The translations under genes and the position numbers were made by a program. Shown here one piece after another: positions 44,315 through 56,366 of a stretch of DNA of 64,000 nt. The notes below the pieces were generated by a model, which saw only the letters and a program-made list of their open reading frames with translations, did no database searches and was not told where the DNA came from. The DNA lies in assembly GCF_963855985.1 (NCBI RefSeq), contig NC_087118.1:10622501-10686500 (forward strand), written 5' to 3'. Source of the stretch: Ostrinia nubilalis (taxonomy: Eukaryota > Arthropoda > Insecta > Lepidoptera > Crambidae). Positions within the stretch are counted from its first letter, which is position 1; the number at the start of each line of letters is the position of its first letter.

Positions 44315-45412
44315 CGGGATACAGACTGAGACACGTTCCGCGGCCGAGCTCCGTGCGCTCGCGCGGCGGTGGAGTAGGTTTTTACGTGCGCCTTGGACTG
44401 AGCGCGCGGGTTCTGCCCCACCCTCCTTCAGACAATGTCGAGCAAATGTGGTTAGGCCTAACTGTGAGTGGAAGGAAGATAGTTATAGGGACTGCGTATA
44501 GACCGCCGTGGCTGAATATTGACGTATTTCTTGATGCGGTGTCTTTGTCATTGGAAACGTTTACATGGTGTGACAATGTTATATTATTAGGTGACTTTAA
44601 TGTTAATATGCTCAGTGTACATGACAATAACTGTATTAAGTTAGGTAATTTTTTGACATGCAATAGATTGGTTCAATGCGTACATAACCCACACATTTTA
44701 CGTCACACAGCGAAACATTAATAGATTTAGTTTGTACGGATATGAAGGGATGTAATATCCTGATCGATCACATACAAGACTTGGGTAGTCACGCTTTTAT
44801 AGTGTGTGAGGTAAATATTAAGAAATTCAAACCAAAACCAATCAAATTGAGACGCCGAGCCATTGGGGATGTAGAAGGGGAGTTATTTAGAGAACATGTC
44901 GTAGGTTTAGATTGGAGACGTATATGTGAATTAAGTGATGTGAATGAAATGGTGAAGGAATTTAATTTTTGACATACATGCGCCATTGAGGACTGTAAAT
45001 ATTAAGTTTCATCAATATCCATGGCTCACATATAATATTAAAATGATGATGAAACGACGGGATGAAGCTTGGGCTAGGGCGCGTCAGTCTGGACGCGTCG
45101 AGCATAAGGAATATTATAAGGACCTTAAACGATGTGTGGATCGGGCCATTGACACGGAAAAACGGGTATATTTTAATCAATATATTAATGACAAAACTAA
45201 CGATCCTCGCATCGTATGGACGCATATAAAAAAACATGTGCGTTTAAAAACAATGCCTGACAACCCAGGCACTATTTGCAGTGATCCTAACGTAGTTAAT
45301 GGTCATTTTTTAAATGTTCCTGGAGACGACAGCGTGGACATCTCCCAATTAACTTTTTTTGAATATAATTGCTTAGTTTCCAATCAATTTAATATACAAC
45401 AGGTTAATGAAA

Positions 45413-45607
45413 GAAAGAAAGAAAGAAAGAAAGAAAAAATGTTTATTCAGTATCATCGACAATACACTTACAATACTTAACATTATTTAATGAGATTGAT
45501 ACTGAAAAGGTATCCACTCAGCATGGTGTCGTAGCATCTCAGTAGATAATGCCACGACGCTGGTCTTCCGTGCCAACGGAAGTGTTCTGAAGTGTTCAAC
45601 GGAAGTG
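45413..45607 (-). mobile_element. Reversed 3'-end copy of LINE C inside LINE C
   Basis: On the minus strand it carries AGACCAGCGTCGTGGCATT and CATGCTGAGTGG and ends AATAAACATTTTTTCTTTCT, matching the 3' UTR of LINE C at about 49555-49789. TAATGAAA is duplicated on both sides (45405-45412, 45608-45615) and the ORF2 frame resumes. It is a roughly 195-bp, 5'-truncated insertion in antisense orientation. Confidence 0.8.
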
Positions 45608-47446
45608 TAATGAAATCGAGGTTTTAAAAATATTGAAAAGTTTAAAATCAAATGCCGTAGGATTGGATGGTGTCTCTCTTGACATGATACTGATGACTTT
45701 GCCGCAATCCCTTGCAACAATAACGTCAATAGTAAATAGGTCGATCACCACAGGTGTTTTCCCTAAAGACTGGCAGAAAGCGCTAATTAAACCAATACCA
45801 AAGAAATTGTTGCCGAACTCTTTGTCTGATTTGCGCCCTGTCAGTATTCTACCATGCTTGTCTAAGGTTCTAGAGAGAGTTGTGGCAGATCAAAATGATA
45901 TCCTCCCTCAGAAACAATCCGGTTTCCGTAAGGCCCACAGTACCGCAACCGCCCTGCTTCAAGTGGCCGATGATGTGTTGGCTGCTCAGTATAATGGGGA
46001 GGGAACTTTGTTGGCTTTGTTGGACTTCTCGAGGGCTTTCGACTGCATTAGCGTCCCACTACTATTAGCAAAGTTGCATTATTATGGTTTCAGTCCATGT
46101 GCTGTGAGATGGTTTTATAGTTACTTTGAGCACATAACTCAATGTGTAGGGGTGTCAGATGATGCTGGTGCGACAAGAGTATCTGATCACTTGGCTGTTA
46201 ATCGAGGGGTTCCACAGGGTTCAATTCTGGGTCCACTTCTGTTCATTATTTATAGCGCGGACGTGGTTGATCATATACATAATTGTAAGTACCATATCTA
46301 CGCTGATGATATACAGCTGTATATTTCGAGTAAGCCGAAAGATGTTCACGAAGCAATTACGTACCTCAATGAGGATCTTGGACGGATAGCAAATTGGGCT
46401 AAGTGCAATTCCCTAGTACTAAACGGAAATAAGTCCAAATATATGGTGCTGGGTTCTAGGGATCAGATAAGAAAGACCATAAACAGGGGAATTAGTGTGT
46501 TGATTGAGGGGGAGCCAATAGAGAGGGTAACAGAAGCTAAAAACTTAGGACTTCTAATGGATGAAGAAATGCGCTTTGAAAAACACGTGAAAAATATAGT
46601 AGGAAACTGTTTTTATAGACTGAAAGTATTATACCAAATACGTAAATATCTTTCTATTGAAAATCGTTTGAAATTGTGTGACTCTCTTGTTCTATCTAAG
46701 TTCAACTATATGGACGTGGTCTATGGCCCCCGACTGCTGGCGCGTACCAAGAAAACTATCCAACGTGTGCAAAATGCATGCGCCCGTTTTTGTTTTTCAA
46801 TCCCGCCGAGAACACACGTTACGCCTTATACAGGGTGTTTCTTGTAAGGTGTCAAGCCGAAGGCAGGTGATAGGTGAGGACTAGACCTATCGATTTCACC
46901 CCCATGTATGTTCTACGATTTTTCGTAGTTTAGAAGTTATCGTTAATTTTGTGATTTTTTCAAATTTTATGACCTAGTGGCTTAATTTTTTTTTCTTTTT
47001 TTTTGGGTTGACTTTTCTCAGATTTCTTTTTTTTTGACAGAATCCTTATTAGCTGCAGATATTTGAAAAAAATAATTACCTTCCTATCTTTGATGCAAGA
47101 TACAAAATTTTTGCTAGAAACTTAAAAAATATGCTTTTAGCAGAACATTCTAAAATTTTCAACTGAAATGTATGAGAAAAAAAAAGAATTTCCATGGGTC
47201 CAAAATAATTTTAAAAACTGCGCAGTTTTCTAAACTTTCACAAAAAAACATGTACTTAATAGGCCATTATTTTCTGTAATCGCTCCACTAAAGTGGTAAG
47301 TCCGAGATTCCGTTACATGTTTTTGACTTTCTTAGGACTAAGTAATATTTGCAATCCCCTAAGTTTACGTTATGTAGAACACATTTAGAGACAATAACTG
47401 AAAAGATTTTTTTATCCACAACGTGAAAGCTCTTGCTCTTCATCTG

Positions 47447-47614
47447 GTATACAAAAGGGAATATGAAAATATTGATGAACTGCGGACAAAGCTGACTGAA
47501 GCACAAAACCATATTAGAATACAAGAAGCTTTTGTAAATTTACGAATAATTGTTTTGCGTCGTTGTCGAATGTGCATTCAGGTCAGCGGCGGACATTTTG
47601 AACATTTACTTTAA
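47447..47614 (+). pseudogene. Transposase C-terminal remnant in A3
   Basis: The best preserved copy in the window: KREYENIDELRTKLTEAQNH, then AFVNLR, then VLRRCRMCIQVSGGHFEHLL and a stop. It has no upstream catalytic DDE/D region. The C-terminal pattern is what I recall for Tc3-like transposases in arthropods, so it indicates the autonomous parent family. Confidence 0.65.
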
Positions 47615-47641
47615 ATTAAATCATTACACCCTTTTTTGCTC

Positions 47642-47680
47642 TCTCTCTCTCACAGACACACACACACACACGCACGCGCA

Positions 47681-47753
<73 letters not shown>
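47642..47753 (+). repeat. (CA)n microsatellite in A3
   Basis: CT units followed by CA/CG-interrupted and pure CA units. Confidence 0.95.
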
Positions 47754-50700
47754 AAACTCTTTCCCTTTCTCTTACACTCTAATAGGTAGGTATATCAAAT
47801 TTAATCGTAAAGTAACAATCGCCACTGTGGTCTAGTGGTAAGACTACCTATTTGGGACAGCCAATTCCTCTGTGGTTTAGGATTCCGGGTGAAGCTCGCC
47901 GATCATCCATCAGTTTCCAACTTTCCATCAGGTCAGATGAAGGGCAAGAGCTTCCTCGTTGTGGATAAAAAAATGTTCTGTTCAGTTATTGTCTCTAAAC
48001 GTGTTCTACGTAACGTAAACTTAGTGGATTGCAAACATTAGTTAGTCCTAAGAAAGTCAAAAACATGTAACGGAATCTCCGACTTACTACTTTAGTAGAG
48101 CGATTACAGAAAATAATGGCCTATTAAGTACATGTTTTTTTGTGTTATTATGAAAGTTCAGAAAACTGCGCAGTTTTTAAAATTATTTTGAACCTATGGA
48201 AGTTCTTTTTTTTTTTCAAACTTAAGTTGAAAATTTTAGAATGTTCTGCTAAAAGCATATTTTTTATTTTTCTAGCAAAAATTTTGTATCTTGCATCAAA
48301 GATAGGAAGGTGATTATTTTTTTTAAACATCTACAATTATTACTAGGGAATCTGTCAAAAAAAAAATCTGAGAAAAGTTAACCCAAAAAAAGATAAAAAA
48401 TTTTAAAGCCTACTAGGTCATAAAATTTTAAAATATCACAAAATTAACGATAACTTCTAAACTACGAAAAATCGTAGAACATACATGGGGGTAAAATCGA
48501 TAGGTCTAGTCCTTACCTATCACCTGCCTTCGGCTTGACACCTTACAAGAAACACCCTGTATAACTAATGCTAAAATATTAAAAATGAACTCACGCAGGG
48601 CGTTGCACTTTGCTACACTGCTTTTTGGTATGATGAAAAACAACACTCCGACTTATCTACTAGATAAATTAGTTTGGTCAAGGGAAATCCACTCGCACAA
48701 GACCCGTCGCTCCAGCAGCACTCTCGTTCTTCCGCCGCACCGAACCGTTGCCTTCCGGGGTAGCTTCAGGTTTGCCGCCTCCAAGTGTTGGAATGACTTG
48801 CCACCGCCATTACGTCGTCTGCAAACATTATACACTTTTAAAAAGAAATACCGTGAACACATGTTTAACAAACAAATACTGGAGTAGGTTACTTGTATCC
48901 TTACCTAAAGGTTCCAGACGATCAAGCACGGAAGTGGGCAAGACGATCGAGACTGCTGTAGCCTGACATCACCACTTGAAAATTGACATTTTTTTTTCTC
49001 TCCGGACATACTATTTGTAACACCATTATAACACCATATTAAATACTTATTTCATGATTATTATTTTATTTCTAATGACATCGTAACTATATATTTGACA
49101 CTAATTGAAATTGAATTATGTTTAGACGACCAATACTACTGGAATTTATTTGTTTTTTATTTTGTTTTTTGTTTGTGGGTACGCGTGTAGCGCTCGGAAC
49201 AATATTGTGGGATGAACTGAATTGTTTAATCGCGCGCAATCAATCATTCGATTGCACGAACCGGTTTTGCGAGCGTCGAGACACTCCGCAACGCGTAACA
49301 ATGTCACTCTTTACGAATATTACACATTAACACAATATTACTTTACTATTACTACACACTCACACACACCTATACAAACAGTTTTATATTTTTATTAGTA
49401 TTCTTTTCGTAGTCTTTCATCCTTACTGATTTCCCGCCTTTTGTATTTATCTGTGGACTAATATTACTATTTATGTATGTTTAGAAAATATTATGCAGCT
49501 TACTATTTTATTTATTTTACCAATGGTCCATGACCCTCACTCGGCATGGGGCACACTGAAAACCAGCGCCGTGGCCTTCGTCACCGTGGGCCACGGCATA
49601 TGCTGAGTGGGGTCCCGTTGCAGTGGGCATCTTATTGGTGGGTGGGTGGCACTGCTCAGTTTACTCTTGTTTTTTACTTTTTTTTTTTCTTGTTCCATTA
49701 TTATGTGCCACTGTCATGTCTATGTAATTGCCTGTATTTGTGTGATGTCCATTGTAAAAAATGTATCTTTCTTTCTTTCTTTCTTTCTTTAACTCTAAAT
49801 TCGGTTGGCTTGTATCGGGTGCAATACAGTCGCAACGCACTAATAATAACAATAAATACACACAATCATACAGTCCACTGTCACTTTATCAACGATTTTG
49901 AACTTCAAACGTCACTCGATAGATTTTTCGAATTAGAATCTGTACCCGCGCCCCGTAAAACAACTAAACAAGAAAATGATTGCGAACTACATTTTTTAAC
50001 AACAACAAAACGGCAAAAGGATGGTCGTTTTATTGTACAGATTCCTCTGAAACAGTCACCAGATGTATTAGGTGAGTCATACGACCAAGCACTTACTAGA
50101 TTTCAATCATTAGAGCGTAGATTTGCTAGAAACTCACTACTTAAAGAAAAATATTGCAACTTTATGCAGGAATACATTGATTTGGGTCACATGTCGCCAG
50201 ACACAATCATTAATGACGATAAACACAAGTACATATTACCTCACCACGGTGTTTTAAAGGAATCCAGTCTCACAACAAAGTTGAGAGTGGTATTCGATGC
50301 TTCAGCGAAAACTACGTCGGGCTTGTCATTTAATAACATTCAAAACATAGGCCCGACTGTACAAGATGATTTAATTACAATTTTAATTCGCTTTCGACAG
50401 CACAAATATATAGTTACTTCGGATTGTGAGAAAATGTATCGTTGTGTGCTAGTCGATGAGCAACAAAGATGCTTACAACGCCACAACGTTTAAACCCCAC
50501 TCAAGAACTAACTAAAAAACTATACAAACTTAACACTGTGACGTATGGCACTGCGTCAGCGCCGTACCTCGCCACCCGTTGCCTTGTACAGTTAGGTAGG
50601 GAATATTTAGATCCATTGGTACGCGAAACTATATTGCATGATTTTTATGTAGATGATTATATAAGCGGCCACGACTCTAAAACAACTCTTATTCACATTA

Positions 50701-51274
50701 TTAACGGAGTAATTAAGCAACTTAAAACTGGTCAATTTTATTTAAGAAAATGGCGCTCCAATCTTCCTGAAATTTTAAATCATATTGAATGTGAAAATAC
50801 CGACGATGGTTTACTCAAGCTAGTGAATGATGATGACGCAAAAACGTTAGGTTTACGATGGTCTTGGAAATCCGATACATTATTATTTTCAGTCAATAAT
50901 ATAGATTTATCGTCCATCACTCGACTTAGTAAACGATCAATTTTATCAACAATCGGTCAAGTTTTCGACCCGCTAGGTCTCATTAATCCCTGTATTTTAC
51001 AAGCAAAAATAGTACTACAAACACTTTGGGCTTCTAAGATCTCGTGGGATGACCCACTCAATCCTGAAATTGAAAAGGAGTGGTTATTATTTTTGAAATC
51101 ACTGCCACAACTCAACGAAATTGTTATACCACGTCGTATTGTTTGTAACTCACCTGTATGTATCGAAATACACGCCTTTAGCGACGCATCCCAACATGCC
51201 TACAGTGCATGTGTATACCTACGCACGGTGTCCGCAGACGATAGCATTACTGTACAACTCGTAATGGCTAAAAT

Positions 51275-51555
51275 AAAACCGACTCCAAAAAACCTACACT
51301 AAAACGTAGAAAAATAATTACTAATTACCTACTTATTTATTAGGACGAATTATTAATATTTATGTAGGTATACCATGATTGATACTTCTGGAGTCGGTGC
51401 CAAGATTATGAAACATGTAAAGTTTGCCTGCACCGACTCCAAAAGTATCAATCATGGTATACCTACATAAATATTAATAATTCGTCCTAATAAATAAGTA
51501 GGTAATTAGTAATTATTTTTCTACGTTTTAGTGTAGGTTTTTTGGAGTCGGTTTT
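51275..51555. repeat. 126-bp near-perfect hairpin
   Basis: 51275-51400 and 51430-51555 are reverse complements with a single mismatch by eye (C/T in ACTTCTGG versus ACTTTTGG) around a 29-base loop. Transcripts would form long double-stranded RNA. Confidence 0.9.
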
Positions 51556-51978
51556 ATTTTTTTTTATAAAATTTGACTTATTTCTTGCTTTTTAGTTAAC
51601 TAATTATTACCCTGATGTTACCACTGAAGGTAGGCAGTACACTGAGACCAAAAAAAATTGGTTCATAATCGGCGGAGATATTGCGTATAAAAAAGTTCAT
51701 CCCCAATTTTCCACCCTTGGGGGTGAAATATTTTCTTCAAATTCGCATGAAACCACCCTTTTGATAATACCTATTCAACAAAAAAATAATCGTTCAAATT
51801 GGTTTATAATCGGCGGAGATATTGCGTATAAAAAAGTTCATCCCCAATTTTCCACCCTTGGGGGTTGTTTTTTTTATTATTAAATTTAAATGGGACCACC
51901 CTTGAGGTATTACCTATACGCCGAAAAAAGATTTGTTCAAATCGGTTCATAATTGGCGGAGTTATCGCGTAACAAACA

Positions 51979-51981
51979 TAG

Positions 51982-52019
<38 letters not shown>
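51979..52019 (+). repeat. Poly(A) run
   Basis: About 41 consecutive A residues inside the foldback repeat. Confidence 0.95.
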
Positions 52020-52020
<1 letters not shown>

Positions 52021-53262
52021 ATACGGGTCGAATTGAGAACCTCCTCCTTTTTTGAAGTCGGTTGAAAAAGCAAGGTCGCTCCCCTAAAAAGTACTACGAT
52101 ACCTCGATTGGAGTTTTGTGGCGCATTATTAGCAGTTAGGCTTGCAGAAAAGGTCAAGTCTGCATTAAGACTTACAATAAATCGTTGTTTGTTTTGGTGC
52201 GACTCTGCAATCGTCCTAGGATGGATTCGAACCCCCAGGTCGACCCTAAAGACCTTCGTGTTAAATAGAATTAATGAAATTACAGATCACACTGACTCAG
52301 ATGCATGGAGATACGTACCTACCGATTTTACCCGGCTGACATCGGTTCTAGGGGGTGTAACGCCAAACAGTTACAGTGCTCATCACTGTGGTTCTCCGGC
52401 CCATCATATTTGTTGCTATCTGAGTCTCAATGGCCCACTCAGTTGAATTATACACCGACTGATTTACCGGAAACTAAGTTACAGTGTAAACTGGCCTCTG
52501 CGCAACTTAACTATTATGAAAATTACTCAGATTTTAATAGGTTACAGCGGGTCACAGCTTACCTATTGAGATTCATACATAATTGTCAAAAACCTAGTAA
52601 TAAATTCAGTGGTCACCTAAAAATGAATGAATTGAACCGTGCCACTTATGTATTGTGTAGATTTGTTCAGAAAGACAACTTTCCGGACGAATTAACTTCT
52701 TTATGTAATGAAAAGCCACTACACTTAAAATCAAAAATCTTAAACTTGAATCCATTCATATCTAATGAAAACATAATTCGTGTCGGTGGCAGATTGTCTA
52801 ACTCCAATTATGACTATAATACAAAACACCCAGTTATGCTTCACGCGTCACATCATATTACTAAATTAATATTTAAATATTATCATAAAATCCTAATGCA
52901 CCCAGGGCCCCAATTGTTATTGTCAATCATTAGGCATAGGTTTTGGGTAGTGGGAGGCCGTAACTTAGCTAGAAAAATAACACATGAATGCCACACATGT
53001 TGTAGATTCACAGGCAAGACTATTCAGCCTATAATGGCCAGCCTTCCAAATGAACGACTTTATAGTCAATTTCCTTTCTTTAATTTTATTTTATTTTATT
53101 TTATTTTATTCAGAACAATTACATAATATAGCTTATACTAGTATTAATGAATATTATTAATTTTACTAATTATGTAACCAATAACATTGTTCGCAAAGTA
53201 ATTTTCAAAAAAGGAAAACAAAAACCAAAGCAGTGACAATCTACTAGTGCTACGTATTAATA

Positions 53263-54666
53263 GGGACAATATTATTTGATCCTCTAAAAACTAATTGATC
53301 TTTTTTGTATGTGCACTTTTAAAAATAAATGATGTTTTTTATTATATTTTATCTTTATATTAATTATTGGGTCTATATTAGTTGATCTACGGATAAATTA
53401 TGAAAGATCTTCATTAAAGGTAACATAATATTTATGTTTAACATACTCTTTTAATATTTGGTAAACAAAAATAATATTTGATCCTCTTTTTTAGTTATTG
53501 ATCTTTAATTTTGTTAATTTGATGATTTTTATATCAAGTTTGCCTTTTAATATCGATCACCTAATAAATACATTTCGATCTATGTATAACTTAACTTTAA
53601 AATATATTTGATCTAACAAAAAATATTATTGGTTAATATTTTTAAATAAAAAATATCTTTTAATTTACGCGGTACTTTGTGGTTGAGTGACAATCGTCCA
53701 TCATTGGTTACTGAGTTGGCTTAGCGGCCAATAAGCAAGCAGAATGGTACATTGCCATGTTTGTTTAAATTACAAGCTTTGCTTAGTTTGGGACTAGAGG
53801 CGCTATGTAAAATAATTTCTTACTTCTGACATCCCTGAACCCGACATCATAATTTTTGCCTCTTTATTTTTTTCAAATCGCAAGGTTGATGATCTCTTAG
53901 TATACCGATCTCGACCGTGATCAGTGACCATAAAGTAATCTGTCAACGGGTCGATTAGACACGATAAAAGCACTAAACGATATTTGTTTACTTTTAGTGC
54001 GACATCGGGTCGTAAGGACCTGATAAGTTTTTTTTTCCAAATATTTACTGTGTTTGACGAAACAATTGCAAAACAATATTTATCTTTCGTTCTACTGAAA
54101 AGACCGAATATATCCATCCCACACCAACGCATCCAGCACCTAAGGTCAATTCGACCCGATAACGCAGTGTGAACGTGTTAAGTACGCTTTTTTAATAAAA
54201 AAAAATCTTTGAACATCAAGTGCCTTTAAATAGTTTCCATCCTTTGACTACAACTTAATAAAAATAAGTACCATAACATAATTATTTTGAAGATTATTTG
54301 ATATAGACAAAAAATAATTTATACAAATCGAATTATTTAAAAAAGTATCACAATATTGAATATTTGGTGCTCATTTCTTTTATTTTTGAGGACCAACAAG
54401 TAACGATCAGATATAATTTTTACATCTCAATTTTTTTTTGCGTAGTTCAAAGGAGGTTAAAATATCGATCGATTTCATTTATTTTATGTCTCAAAGAAAG
54501 AGGATCAATCATTAAAATAGATGACCAATTAGATTTTTTTATTTGCCGTTTTTGCTAATTTAAAAAGATCATTTAAATACATGCCGTATTAATAGGCATT
54601 TATTTTTAATAGTGCACATACAAAAAAGATCAATTAGTTTTTAGAAGATCAAATAATATTGTCCCG
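53263..54666. mobile_element. Element E with 68-bp ends and GATC-rich subterminal regions
   Basis: The outer 68 bases of each side (53263-53330, 54598-54665) are inverted repeats with about two mismatches, starting GGGACAATATTATTTGATC. Both sides are flanked by TATTAATA (53255-53262, 54667-54674), giving an 8-bp duplication, or a TTAA or TA duplication within a palindromic target. GATC occurs at least nine times in the left 360 bases and six times in the right 270 bases. There is no recognisable transposase; a 109-codon minus-strand frame (53803-54132) has no domain I know. Confidence 0.75.
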
Positions 54667-56366
54667 TATTAATATAACAAATATAAGACAATAGTGCCGA
54701 AACTGTTATGATACACAAAAGTGAAATAATTAAAATTAATTAAATTTTCACTTAATAAATTAAGAGTGCAAGAAGTTCTAAACAGATTTTGATGAAACTT
54801 TACAGTGTTATTATTTATACATCAGAATAACATATGGGCTACAATTCACAACGATTCGTGACACACTCAACCTCACGCGGGAAAAGCCGTGGGCAAAGTC
54901 CAATATTACATAATTTATGAATATAAAGACAGAAACTAAATTAATCCTGAATGCTCGTACTAATAAGTTTTAATTTTGAATGGATTGCATTTTTGAACTG
55001 CCCAAGAGATAGCGTGAATAAATCTATATGAGCAAAGTTTTTATTATACGAATGCATGATACGCCGTAGCGGTGCGCGTTGGCCCGCTATAGTCTTACAA
55101 ATTCCGGGTGCAAAGACACCATGTGTACGAGTGTTGCGGAGACGTAGGGAGCGACCGGGCAACTGGTAGAATATGTGGTCAGTTAACTGTGTACAATCAA
55201 ACAGACCGCCGAGGACTTTGTACAGAACAGTTTGATCTAACAATAATCTTCTAGATAGTAGTGGTAAAAGTGAGTACCTCTCAAGAAGGCTAGTATAAGA
55301 ACATTTAGCACGAGAACACTTATAATTAACTGAGCGAATAAACTTCTTTTGAACCATTTCAAGTTAATTATTATATTTCTGAAAATAGGGGTTCCAAACT
55401 ACTGAAGCGTATTCAAGTTGTGATCTGATAAGAGTCCTGTACAGAGTAATGTATGTTGATGCCTTTCTAAAATCCTTGCAAGTACGCATAACAAATCCAA
55501 ATAATTGATAAGCTTTATTTATGATAGAATTAATATGTGTGTCTAAGTGTAATTTTGAGTCAAGAATGATACCCAAGTCTTTGATGGTTTCAACCTTCTG
55601 TAGTTTCGTCCCAATAAGTTCATAATGAAAATTAATAACTTTAACTTTTTTTGTAAATGTAATCATTTTACATTTGGATATGCTCAGTTGTAGTTTATTA
55701 TCAACACAATAATTGGAAAAACGATCCAGATCCTCTTGAAACGCAATACAGTCATGTTCGTTCTCAATATTTCTAAATATTTTAAGGTCATCTCTGCATA
55801 TAAGAGAAATTTGGTGTTCCTGAAGCAGTTGCCTATATCATTTATGAACAGAATAAATAATAGCCTAAAATAGACCCCTGTGGCACTCCAGAAGTTACAA
55901 TTATTTCCTCTGCAGAAGTGTACCCATTCACCACTACCCTCTGTGACCGGTTAGAAACATAGGAGGAAAACCAGCGCCAAAGGTTTCCGCGTATTCCGTT
56001 ATACGCAATTTTTTTCAGCAATATAGCATGGTCCACCTTATCGAAGGCCTTGCAAAAATCCGTATAAACAGCATCCGTTTGTCGCCCCTGATCCATGTTC
56101 TCAAATAAAAAAGTCGTGTATAGTAGAAGGTTAGTGACTGTTGAGCGACCTCTAACGAAACCGTGCTGTTCAGACATTAAGACACGATGTAATCTGGGAT
56201 ATATAGCATTGTGGACTAACTTTTCCAAAACCTTCGAAAAGGTGGAAAGCAAAGAGATCGGCCGAAAGTTCTCAACATCATTCCTAGAACCACCTTTGTG
56301 CACAGGGATAACGTTGGCAGCCTTCCAGTACCCAGGAACAAACCCATCCCTCAAGCTTCTGTTATA

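Larger units (their letters stand above)
46831..48559 (+). mobile_element. Tc1/mariner-like element A3
   Basis: 1,729 bp, CAGGGTG ends with TA at 46829-46830 and 48560-48561. Removing it with one TA restores the LINE C frame (P-Y-I-T-N). Opposite orientation to A1, A2 and A4: the transposase remnant is on the plus strand and the microsatellite reads CA. Confidence 0.9.
43540..48887 (+). pseudogene. LINE C ORF2: endonuclease and reverse transcriptase
   Basis: The endonuclease begins LGLFNAGSLGTRHDEF and shows AINETWLREG, GTAYRPPW and LLGDFNVNML. The terminal catalytic 'SDH' appears as GSHAF, so a key Asp is missing. Two 1-base shifts lie near 44706 and 44966. The reverse transcriptase shows LRPVSILPCLSKVLE, SGFRKAHSTATALL, LLDFSRAFDCISV, RGVPQGSILGPLLF and an intact YADDIQLY (near 46300). 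The C-terminal end after A3 is NSRRALHFATLLFG to FNKQILE at 48887, with the typical CWNDLPPPLR. It copies the LINE at nicked target DNA (family knowledge). Confidence 0.85.
43515..49789 (+). mobile_element. LINE C (CR1/L2/Jockey assemblage), inserted in BEL/Pao
   Basis: TAACT duplicates at 43510-43514 and 49790-49794. The LINE is 5' truncated at the start of the endonuclease and ends in (CTTT)n at about 49767-49789. It holds a hAT-type MITE (43691-44314), a reversed copy of its own 3' end (45413-45607) and Tc1/mariner-like A3 (46831-48559); the reading frame is restored across all three. The 3' UTR covers 48888-49766. Confidence 0.85.
51274..52065. mobile_element. Foldback-type repeat with 'ACCGACT-CAAAA' ends
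   Basis: Left end AAAACCGACTCCAAAAAACC and right end (reverse strand) CAACCGACTTCAAAAAAGG are imperfect inverted repeats. BEL/Pao coding resumes directly after, with A-rich joints (AAAA). Inside are a 126-bp hairpin (51275-51555), a roughly 140-bp unit repeated with decay (CGGCGGAGATATTGCGTATA at about 51671, 51812 and, diverged, 51955) and a poly(A) run. From memory, this terminus is widespread in Lepidoptera. Confidence 0.7.
49795..53074 (+). pseudogene. BEL/Pao pol: reverse transcriptase, RNase H, integrase start
   Basis: After LINE C the frame continues with KFGWLVSG, shifts near 49850, and runs through FELESVP and VVFDASAKTTSG. Another shift lies near 50490. The RT motif VTYGTASAPYLATR precedes the catalytic FYVDDYISG (about 50650), then GQVFDPLGL and the start of RNase H (AFSDASQHAYSACVYL). 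The repeat at 51274-52065 splits RNase H, which resumes with STTIPRLEFCGALLAVRLAE; one more shift is near 52320. The integrase zinc domain shows H...MHPGP...C-x-x-C near 52900-53010, then the frame ends at the next LINE. The DDE core is absent. Confidence 0.85.
40860..53080 (+). mobile_element. BEL/Pao LTR retrotransposon, heavily interrupted
   Basis: Gag and protease lie at 41232-43513, pol (reverse transcriptase, RNase H, integrase zinc domain) at 49795-53074. Leader sequence precedes gag from about 40860, but no LTR is recognisable on either side. Four independent insertions separate the parts: 42987-43394, 43515-49789, 51274-52065 and the minus-strand LINE from 53081. The integrase core is cut off by that last insertion and does not reappear inside the window as far as I can see. 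Frameshifts and a stop show that it is inactive. Confidence 0.85.

Noticed and set aside
53083..53111. (TTTTA)n as a continuation of the BEL/Pao integrase frame
   Set aside because: It is the reverse complement of a LINE D poly(AAAAT) tail; the apparent FILFYFILF peptide is repeat-derived.
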